Assembly: GCF_900113125.1 (NCBI RefSeq) | Contig: NZ_FOOG01000006.1 | Span: 1 to 64,000, forward strand | Reading direction: 5' to 3' | From: Halobacillus alkaliphilus | GTDB lineage: Bacteria; Bacillota; Bacilli; Bacillales; Halobacillaceae | DNA length: 64,000 bases | Part shown: in pieces, positions 1-6,022 of the stretch | Layout of the letters: each line of letters begins with the position of its first letter | How positions within the stretch are numbered: position 1 is the first letter of the stretch | Notes under the pieces: generated by a model | What the model was told of the DNA's origin: nothing | What the model saw: only the letters and a program-made list of their open reading frames with translations | The model's database searches: none | Made by a program: the position numbers and the translations under genes

Positions 1-35
1 TCCTTCCAACCGTCGGTGCGACGGGGCTAGCCTAA
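1..35 (+). CDS. tnpB: C-terminal tail of an RNA-guided nuclease TnpB (partial)
   Basis: Only the last codons fall in the window. The frame 3-35 reads LPTVGATGLA and then stops. I recall TVG-T-G-type tails at the ends of some TnpB proteins, and an open reading frame running into the right-end hairpins is the expected tnpB arrangement. Another frame (2-43) stays open a little longer and ends at TGA, so the frame choice is uncertain. The zinc-ribbon and RuvC parts would be upstream. This is inferred from the element type more than from the ten residues themselves. Confidence 0.4.
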   Translation, partial: LPTVGATGLA

Positions 36-120
36 TCATTTGAACGAACCGTTAGGTTCGTGCTCTTAGGAATCCCCCAACTTCAAGGAGCGTCAGCGAG
101 TAAGTGGGGGTAGTTCAACT
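1..120 (+). mobile_element. Right end of an IS200/IS605-family (TnpB-type) insertion sequence
   Basis: Three closely spaced hairpins are seen: CCGTCG/CGACGG around 10-24 with a GTG loop, CGAACC/GGTTCG around 45-60 with a GTTA loop, and a longer imperfect stem pairing CCCCCAACTT (about 74-83) with AAGTGGGGG (about 102-110). The block ends in TTCAAC. Terminal subterminal hairpins and a TCAA-like end are typical of IS200/IS605 right ends, which transpose as single strands without target duplication. Just downstream, a symporter reading frame resumes in mid-protein, which fixes the junction at about 118-120. The rest of the element lies upstream of the window, so the exact subgroup and any tnpA cannot be seen. 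Confidence 0.75.
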
Positions 121-1722
121 GCTGAGCAATTAGTTGGATTAAATGGTCAGTCCTACCGCACAAATCTTTCGAACATGGCCTGGGAAGTCACGGCTGGATT
201 GGCTATTGTGTTAATGGGGTTGTATTTGCTTCCTAAATACATGAATTTATCCATTACTACACTACCTGAATTTTTAAGTAAGCGATTTGACGAGGGAGTC
301 AGACGTTATACTGTTATACTATTTATGGTTGGATACGTGCTTGTAACAATTCCGTCCATGCTATACTCTGGTGCGCTTGCTGTCTTGAAACTATTTAATG
401 TACCAGAGCTACTTGATATTTCATATACCCATTCCGTATGGGTGGTTATTTGGGCTATAGGTATTATAGGGGCAGTGTATGCTATCTTTGGAGGACTTAA
501 AGCCGTCGCTGTTTCCGATACGATTAATGGAATTGGTTTATTGATTATAGGAGCGCTCGTACCAATATTAGGGTTGATCACTTTAGGAGACGGAGAACTT
601 TTAAATGGTGTGAAAACAATAACAACCAATCATCCAGAGAAGCTAAATGCAATAGGAGGCCCGGAAGATTCGGTTCCTTTTGGAACTATATTTACAGGTC
701 TTATCTTTGCGAATATGTTTTACTGGGCATCTAATCAATATGTCATTCAGCGTACTCTTGGCGCGAACAGCATGAAAGAAGGTCAAAAAGGGGTGATTTT
801 TTCAGGTTTTTATAAATTACTAGTTCCTCTTTTTATGATGATTCCCGGAGTAATTGCATTTCACCAATACGGAGGAGATTTGAAATCGGTGGATCTGGCT
901 TATCCAACCCTTGTGACAAATGTTTTTCCACCATACCTTTCTGGTTTCTTCTTAGCTGTTCTCCTCGGAGCAGTGCTTAGTTCATACAATTCTCTATTAA
1001 ATAGTGCAGCCACCATGTTTGCGCTCGATGTTTACAAGCCTGCGTTTAATAAGGACGCCTCAGAACAGAAATTGATTAAGGTGAGTAAACAATTCGGAAG
1101 TATTATTGCGCTCGTAACATTCTTTATCTCTCCGCTGCTTATGAATGCGCCGAACGGTTTATGGGATTTAATAAGAAAGTTTACCGGCTTCTTTAATATT
1201 CCTATTATTGTTGTAGTGCTAGTAGGTGTACTCTCTAGAAAAGTTCCTGCGCAGGCAGCTAAAGTGGCAATAATATTTCATGTTTTTGCTTATTACTTAA
1301 TGGTGTGGGGATTCAATCAGTTATTTGGAATTGCCGTTAATATTCATTTTATTCATATTTACGGCATACTTTTTGCGATAGAAGTTATAATGATGCTTAC
1401 TTTCGCTTACTTTAAGCCGAGATCCAAGGCATTTAAGTTTTATAATAGCCCGAAAATTAACATGACGCCCTGGAAGTACAGTGTAGCTACTTCAGTTATA
1501 TTAATTGCAAGTATAGGTGCAACTTATATAGTTTTTTCTCCTATTGGTGTAGCCTATTCGGAAGGGATGGTCTCTCCTTATTTCTGGCCGGTACTAATCG
1601 GTCTTGTACTGGCAACTATTGGGTTAGTCATACTTTCCATTAAAAAGTGGCAGAAAAAGTATGCAGAGGTATTAGGCTATAGTGAGAATAAGGATGAAAG
1701 ACCAATAGAAAATGTTCAGTAA
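121..1722 (+). pseudogene. Sodium:solute symporter (SSS family, YidK-like), 5' part cut off by the IS
   Basis: The reading frame is open from the insertion junction: residues AEQLVGLNGQ at 121-150 match the TM1-TM2 region of SSS/SLC5 transporters, and the protein continues without a break to the stop at 1720-1722. An internal ATG at 175 would give 515 aa, but it lacks the first helices. About a dozen hydrophobic segments and the GG-LKA-V-SD stretch (near residue 105 from that ATG) are present. The family couples Na+ flux to uptake of sugars or other small solutes; the substrate is unknown. The IS end lies directly against codon 121, so the gene is probably inactive unless the element excises. 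The 5' portion should lie beyond the element, outside the window. Confidence 0.8.
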
Positions 1723-1726
1723 TCAG

Positions 1727-1752
1727 AAGCTCCCTATTAAGGGAGCTTTTTA
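1727..1752 (+). terminator. Intrinsic terminator of the symporter gene
   Basis: Stem AAGCTCCC/GGGAGCTT with a short TATTAA loop followed by a T run, starting 5 nt after the stop codon. Confidence 0.85.
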
Positions 1753-1868
1753 AGTGGAAAAAAACATGGCTTAGAAAGGTAATGTTTAACACAAGTTTAT
1801 TTCGGTAACATACATTTTGAAATCGAAATAAAATTGGAAGAGTTAGAATATATTTAGGAGGCTAGTCA

Positions 1869-2612
1869 TTGACAAATTTACAAGATCAAGTAGTTATTAT
1901 CACAGGAGCATCCAGTGGAATCGGTGAGGAAACGGCAAAAGAACTTTCCTCTAAAGGAGCTAAACTAGTATTGGCAGCAAGACGGGAAGATCGGCTGCAA
2001 GAATTAGCGAATAAAGTAAACGATGATGGCGGACACGCAATCTATAAGGCAACTGACGTAACTAATTATGATGAAATGGAAGAGCTTGCTGAATTCGCTC
2101 AAAACGAACTGGGCCAAATAGACGCCATTGTAAACAACGCGGGCTTGATGCCGCTTTCTTTACTAAATAAACAAAAGGTTAAAGAATGGGACCAAATGAT
2201 CGATGTAAATATTAAAGGTGTTCTTTATGGAATATCTGCCGTGCTACCTCATATGCGTGAACGCAAACAAGGACACATTATTAATATTTCTTCCGTGGCT
2301 GGACATGTAGTCTTTCCAGGAAGTGCTGTATACAGCGGTACAAAATTTGCTGTGCGTGCGATTACGGACGGGCTGAGAATGGAAGAGTCTGCAGAGAGTA
2401 AGATTAGAGCAACCATTATTTCGCCTGGGGCGGTTTCTACCGAACTGACATCTACGATTACGGATGAAGATGTAAAAGGTGGAGTGGACGAACTCTACGA
2501 ACAGGCGATCACACCGGACAGCATTGCCAGAACAATACGTTATGCTCTGGAAGAACCGGCAGAAGTTACAATCAATGAAATTGTAGTACGACCAACAGAC
2601 CAAACCACATAA
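1869..2612 (+). CDS. Short-chain dehydrogenase/reductase (SDR) oxidoreductase
   Basis: A classical SDR of 247 aa. The nucleotide-binding motif TGASSGIG is at residues 12-19, NNAG at 89-92, and the catalytic Ser142-Tyr155-Lys159 set has the usual spacing (SSVAG, YSGTK). Arg residues after beta-2 (AARRE) suggest NADP(H) preference. It resembles YdfG-type reductases acting on hydroxy acids or small carbonyls, but the substrate cannot be read from sequence. Translation starts at TTG 1869, placed 8 nt after AGGAGGC; no ATG fits better. The gene stands alone between two terminators. Confidence 0.88.
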   Translation: MTNLQDQVVIITGASSGIGEETAKELSSKGAKLVLAARREDRLQELANKVNDDGGHAIYKATDVTNYDEMEELAEFAQNELGQIDAIVNNAGLMPLSLLNKQKVKEWDQMIDVNIKGVLYGISAVLPHMRERKQGHIINISSVAGHVVFPGSAVYSGTKFAVRAITDGLRMEESAESKIRATIISPGAVSTELTSTITDEDVKGGVDELYEQAITPDSIARTIRYALEEPAEVTINEIVVRPTDQTT

Positions 2613-2613
2613 C

Positions 2614-2646
2614 CAAAAAAGCAGCCTGCCACAGGCTGCTTTTTTT
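2614..2646. terminator. Bidirectional intrinsic terminator
   Basis: Perfect 8-bp stem GCAGCCTG/CAGGCTGC with loop CCA, flanked by an A run upstream and a T run downstream, directly after the SDR stop codon. Confidence 0.85.
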
Positions 2647-2786
2647 GTTCCAAAACCTGGCACCTCAGGTCATCCAGATTATGGATGAGAAAAGGAGATC
2701 CATAGTAATTTATAAGTGGCACATCCAATAGTTTAGTATTGGTATAAAAAGGAATGGCATTATAGAACATATTAAGGAGTGATTTC

Positions 2787-3137
2787 ATGGAAAGAAAAGC
2801 CCATACTATACTAGAGGAATACCGTAATGGAATTGAACAACTATCGGAGCATCTTCCAAAAACCATACAGGAGTACAATCGATTCACTGGCGAAGCATTC
2901 AATGATGGAGAAGTTACGAAAGTAAATAAACACTTAATGGCGCTGGCAATTAGTTTGAAAGAAGGGGATGAACCCAGCATCGCTTACCATATGGATCAAT
3001 GTGTAGCAATGGACTGCTCGGATCAGGAGATTTATGAAGCTATGGGTGTAGCTGCTGCATACGGTGGCGGTGCAGCTATGAGCCAATCCGTTACAAAAGG
3101 ATTCGAAATCTTAAAGCAACTGCGAAACCAATCTTAA
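2787..3137 (+). CDS. Carboxymuconolactone decarboxylase (CMD/AhpD-fold) family protein lacking the CxxC cysteines
   Basis: A 116-aa, all-helical protein. The stretch IAYHMDQCVAMDC...EIYEAMGVAAAYGGG (residues 65-95) matches the CMD/AhpD core. In active AhpD-like peroxidase-reductases a CxxC precedes the conserved His by seven and four residues. Here those positions are Asp61 and Ser64 before His68, so thiol-based peroxide reduction by that motif is not expected; Cys72 and Cys77 lie after the His instead. The start ATG has a good GGAG site (AAGGAGTGATTTC). The role is unknown, perhaps a non-redox CMD member. The gene stands alone. Confidence 0.8.
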   Translation: MERKAHTILEEYRNGIEQLSEHLPKTIQEYNRFTGEAFNDGEVTKVNKHLMALAISLKEGDEPSIAYHMDQCVAMDCSDQEIYEAMGVAAAYGGGAAMSQSVTKGFEILKQLRNQS

Positions 3138-3150
3138 GCTATTCGGCTGG

Positions 3151-3194
3151 CTGCCGTATTCCTCCTAGACGAAGGGTGCGGCAGTTTTATTTTT
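3151..3194 (+). terminator. Probable terminator of the CMD-family gene
   Basis: CTGCCG (3151-3156) pairs with CGGCAG (3179-3184) around a long loop that can fold further, followed by TTTTATTTTT. Confidence 0.6.
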
Positions 3195-3560
3195 CTAAGA
3201 ATCCGTTCTAAATGTTATGATGCTTCAGCTGAAAATGGGATAGCTAAGTAAGGGATTGCAGTGTTAGTAAAAAAAGCTATGGGTTACGTGTGAAGCAAAG
3301 GACAGAGGTTATATAGAATATAAACTAAAAGGCTTTTTAAAGTCTATTTGAGAAAGCAATTAAATAGAATTATTTTACTTTCGTCGTTTTTTCTTTTAGG
3401 TGGGAATAAAGAAAGATACTTAAAAAGGAACTAGTATACTATAAAACTAAAATGATAAGCATGATCTGGAGGTAGATGTATGGGGCTGCAAATTCTATGA
3501 TCCGAAAAGGATTGTTCATTAGACATTCCCCATTATGGTTTAACTATTTTTCTTTACATT
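3195..3560. other. Intergenic, no convincing gene; possible 28-codon ORF on the plus strand
   Basis: This AT-rich stretch has no ORF above 60 codons. A GGAGGT at 3468-3473 sits just before two ATGs. The one at 3476 opens 28 codons ending at 3562, right against the minus-strand terminator; the one at 3480 opens only six codons. The first ATG is too close to the SD and the second ORF is too short. I see no clear -35 element, so I do not call a gene. Confidence 0.4.
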
Positions 3561-3606
3561 AAAAAATCAACGTCTTTTGACTACTTGAGTCATGCAGACG
3601 TTGATT
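3561..3606 (-). terminator. Strong minus-strand terminator of the 51-aa gene
   Basis: A perfect 11-bp stem pairs AATCAACGTCT (3565-3575) with AGACGTTGATT (3596-3606). The 20-nt loop itself contains a TGACT/AGTCA dyad. Read on the minus strand, the stem is followed by a run of T, so it terminates transcription arriving from 3835. Confidence 0.8.
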
Positions 3607-3679
3607 CCATGGAACGGCTTGAGTACCGTTATCCTTTATTTGCTTTCTTCTCATAGCTAAATGTCACCACTTCATTCTC

Positions 3680-3835
3680 TTATTTTCTTTTGTTTTTACG
3701 AAAAGGCATAAGAAGTTTGCCGCTTTTAGTTCGCTTCACTTTTGTGGAAGCAGACAGTTGAGGTCCTTTGGCTTCTGGGCTGTTTTTGTAGTCCTCTTCG
3801 AATAGCTCGCGAGCCTTGGAATAAAGCATGGTCAT
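3680..3835 (-). CDS. Small basic protein of unknown function (51 aa)
   Basis: I do not recognise this protein. It begins MTMLYSKARELFEEDY, has a polar middle and ends in a strongly basic tail (RTKSGK...FRKNKRK); there is no signal peptide or membrane segment. ATG 3835 is preceded on the minus strand by a perfect AGGAGGT seven bases upstream; a second ATG two codons later (3829) is less well spaced. A promoter at 3908-3937 and a strong terminator at 3561-3606 bracket it, so it looks like a complete monocistronic unit. The basic C-terminus suggests nucleic-acid or ribosome binding, but that is only a guess. Confidence 0.7.
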   Translation of the reverse strand: MTMLYSKARELFEEDYKNSPEAKGPQLSASTKVKRTKSGKLLMPFRKNKRK

Positions 3836-3907
3836 TTTAATGACCTCCTTTTAATCATTGGTATCATTCAATCAGCTTTAGTTTTCTTAAGTGATGAATT
3901 ACTGAAA

Positions 3908-3937
3908 ATTTTACTCTCTAGTAAGGGGGTAACGCAA
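3908..3937 (-). promoter_or_regulatory. SigA-type promoter for the 51-aa gene
   Basis: Read on the minus strand: TTGCGT (-35), an 18-bp spacer, and TAAAAT (-10). The start site would fall near 3900, giving a leader of roughly 65 nt to the ATG at 3835. Confidence 0.5.
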
Positions 3938-4252
3938 TAGTTTTTTTAACTTTTTTTTCGACAAATTTTTGGTTATTTTCCAACTATCTTTTTTCCAATT
4001 TATAGAAAAGGAAAATAATAACAGAATACGCATGATTACTATAGCGATACGACTTTAGTAAGCTTCCAAATTTCCAATTTTAATTCAAAGTTTCTGCTAT
4101 TAAAAAATAGGATAAAAGTCGTGGTTTTTTGCAAACATATTGAAAACCTATCGAGAAGCTTGTGGAAGTTTATAGGCATAAACCAATGGGAACTTACAAC
4201 TAACAAAGGTGCTTTAGTATCATAAAGTGTGAACAAAGGATGATATCATATA
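3938..4252. other. AT-rich intergenic region upstream of the MurE-like gene
   Basis: No credible gene is seen on either strand. It should hold the promoter of the MurE-like gene, but I see no good -35/-10 pair. A 10-bp palindrome, ATGATATCAT, at 4240-4249 lies between the AAAGGA ribosome site and the ATG at 4253. Confidence 0.5.
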
Positions 4253-5764
4253 ATGACTAAAAAAGAATTGATTTTTGCAAACCTATTTCAAGGGACCGCA
4301 TATGGTCCTGGAAGTCAATACGTTTCCTCAGTAGTATATGATTCTCGTGAGGCTGAAGAAGGCTCTGCTTTTGTGTGCATTGCTGGTGAAAAGCATGATG
4401 GACATCTTTTTATTGAGCAGGCTATTCAGAATGGTGCAAACACCATTATAGGTACCAAGAGTGAAAAGTTACACATGTACTCGACCTTTTATAACGATAA
4501 AAGTTTTATATGCGTGCCCGAAACTAGAATTGCTCTAGCCCAGTTAGCTTCCACCATTTATGATTCCCCATCGAACTCCCTCTACACCATTGGCGTCACA
4601 GGAACCAATGGGAAAACAACCGTTTCGTCTTTCCTTTATTCGCTTTTAAATGACCTTCGCGTGCCAACAGGCAGCTTAGGTACAGCTGGAATATGGGATG
4701 ATGAGAAAAAGACAGAGTTTAAGCAGACAGTACCTACGACTCCTGAAGCTCCTGATATTCACCGAGTATTGCACTATTTTCGAAAAAGAGAGATGAATGC
4801 TGCAATAATTGAATCCACTTCCATAGCGATTGAGCAGAAACGCTTAGCAACAATCAATTTTGACGTAGCCGTCCATACCAATTTGACGCCAGAACATTTA
4901 GAGTTTCACGGTACTATGGAAGCTTATAAACAAGCGAAAATGAAGCTGTTTGATCAGTCCAAAAGTGCAATTGTTAACACAGATGATCCACAAATGGCGG
5001 AAGAACTAATAAGAGGTTTCAAGGGAACCTTAATCACATACGGGATTGAAGAACCGGCTGATATCTCCGCTAAAGAAATCCGTACAACGATGGAGGGAAC
5101 TTCGTTTACATTACGTTTGTTTAACGAGGAGTACCACATCCATGCACCTATTTATGGAACCTATAATGTATCTAATTTCCTCGCTGCTGTAGCGGTTTGC
5201 TGCCAAATGGGCTACTCTGCAGAACAGATATTATCGGTGGTTTCAACAATTCAAAGTCCGGAAGGGCGTTTTCAAATCGTAGAAAACGAAGCCCCTTTTC
5301 AAATTGTTTTAGACTATGCTCATACTCCTGACGCTCTTTTCAATATATTGAATGCTGTCCAACACATTCCTTACCGCAACTTAATTGTTATGATCACAGG
5401 AGTGGGTCTCAGGGATCCAAAAAAACGTCCCTTGATGGCAGAAGTGGCTGAGGGAATGGCAAATAAAATTGTGGTCAGTGTTGATCAGCCAGGGCACGCT
5501 GATCGTCAGGAAGTCGTAGACGATGTATTAAAAGGATTCAAAGACCCCTCAGCTTCTCACATTCATTCAGTATTACATCGAGAAGAAGCCATTCACTATG
5601 CATTTGATTTAGCTGAACCTGGTGATCTGGTTTTATTAACAGGAATCGGGTTTGGGGGGTACCAGGTTATCGGGGATGAGAAGGTGCCTTATTCAGAGAT
5701 AAAAGTGATTGAAGACTATTTTGAGAACTTTTTTTGTAATAAACAAGCTTTATGTGAAAGTTGA
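4253..5764 (+). CDS. Divergent UDP-MurNAc-tripeptide synthetase (MurE-like Mur ligase)
   Basis: A 503-aa protein with the three-domain Mur ligase layout: an N-terminal UMT-binding domain with a DSRE motif (residues 30-33), the central ATPase with P-loop GTNGKTT (117-123) and TNLTPEHLEFHG (209-220) including the downstream Lys that is usually carbamylated, and a C-terminal domain with DYAHTPD (354-360). Family members add an amino acid to UDP-MurNAc-L-Ala-D-Glu. The DAP-specific DNPR motif is absent: the aligned stretch is VDQPGHAD (410-417). The usual EVSSH reads ESTSI. It sits alone, outside any division/cell-wall cluster, so it is likely a paralogue of the housekeeping MurE with a different amino acid or acceptor. 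Expression signals are weak. Confidence 0.75.
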   Translation: MTKKELIFANLFQGTAYGPGSQYVSSVVYDSREAEEGSAFVCIAGEKHDGHLFIEQAIQNGANTIIGTKSEKLHMYSTFYNDKSFICVPETRIALAQLASTIYDSPSNSLYTIGVTGTNGKTTVSSFLYSLLNDLRVPTGSLGTAGIWDDEKKTEFKQTVPTTPEAPDIHRVLHYFRKREMNAAIIESTSIAIEQKRLATINFDVAVHTNLTPEHLEFHGTMEAYKQAKMKLFDQSKSAIVNTDDPQMAEELIRGFKGTLITYGIEEPADISAKEIRTTMEGTSFTLRLFNEEYHIHAPIYGTYNVSNFLAAVAVCCQMGYSAEQILSVVSTIQSPEGRFQIVENEAPFQIVLDYAHTPDALFNILNAVQHIPYRNLIVMITGVGLRDPKKRPLMAEVAEGMANKIVVSVDQPGHADRQEVVDDVLKGFKDPSASHIHSVLHREEAIHYAFDLAEPGDLVLLTGIGFGGYQVIGDEKVPYSEIKVIEDYFENFFCNKQALCES

Positions 5765-5850
5765 GAGTTAGGTAGAGGAAATATAATAAAACAGAAATGG
5801 ACAGGTAACTTTTTGTAGCTTGTAATCATTCAGCACCCTGTCAAATTGAA

Positions 5851-5890
5851 AAAGACTTGAAGAGGCTTTTATTCTCTTCAAGTCTTTTTT
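5851..5890 (+). terminator. Intrinsic terminator
   Basis: A 14-bp stem pairs AAAGACTTGAAGAG (5851-5864) with CTCTTCAAGTCTTT (5874-5887), followed by a T run. It lies about 90 nt after the MurE-like stop; the sequence between has no gene. Confidence 0.85.
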
Positions 5891-6022
5891 ATGGAAAAGC
5901 GGTTGAAAGATGATCGCTGTTTTTATTTCGGTCTGTCTAAAAAACTGCTCAATTTCTATTTTAAATGTTAAAATATATAAATGATTACAATATTATACTT
6001 TAATGAAAGGTAAGGTGGCGAC

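Larger units (their letters stand above)
1..136 (+). ncRNA. Putative omega-RNA (reRNA) scaffold plus guide of a TnpB element
   Basis: In TnpB systems the guide RNA is produced from the 3' end of tnpB and the right end of the element, and its last roughly 16-20 nt come from DNA flanking the element. The three hairpins at 10-110 fit such a scaffold. The guide would start at about 119-120 and read into the symporter gene (AEQLVG codons, 121-138). The RNA would therefore target the uninterrupted symporter allele. Transcription and processing cannot be shown from sequence. The structure and position are seen; the role is from family knowledge. Confidence 0.55.

Noticed and set aside
2-43. Alternative reading frame for the TnpB tail (PSNRRCDGASLII)
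   Set aside because: Possible, but the overlapping frame ending at 35 resembles TVG-type TnpB tails more; neither can be proven from so few residues.
3476-3562. 28-codon plus-strand ORF after a GGAGGT
   Set aside because: The SD is only two bases from the ATG, no promoter is evident, and the ORF ends on the minus-strand terminator; too short to support.
4039-4236. 65-codon minus-strand ORF upstream of the MurE-like gene
   Set aside because: Starts at TTG with no ribosome site, has no recognisable domain, and lies across the likely promoter region of the neighbouring gene.
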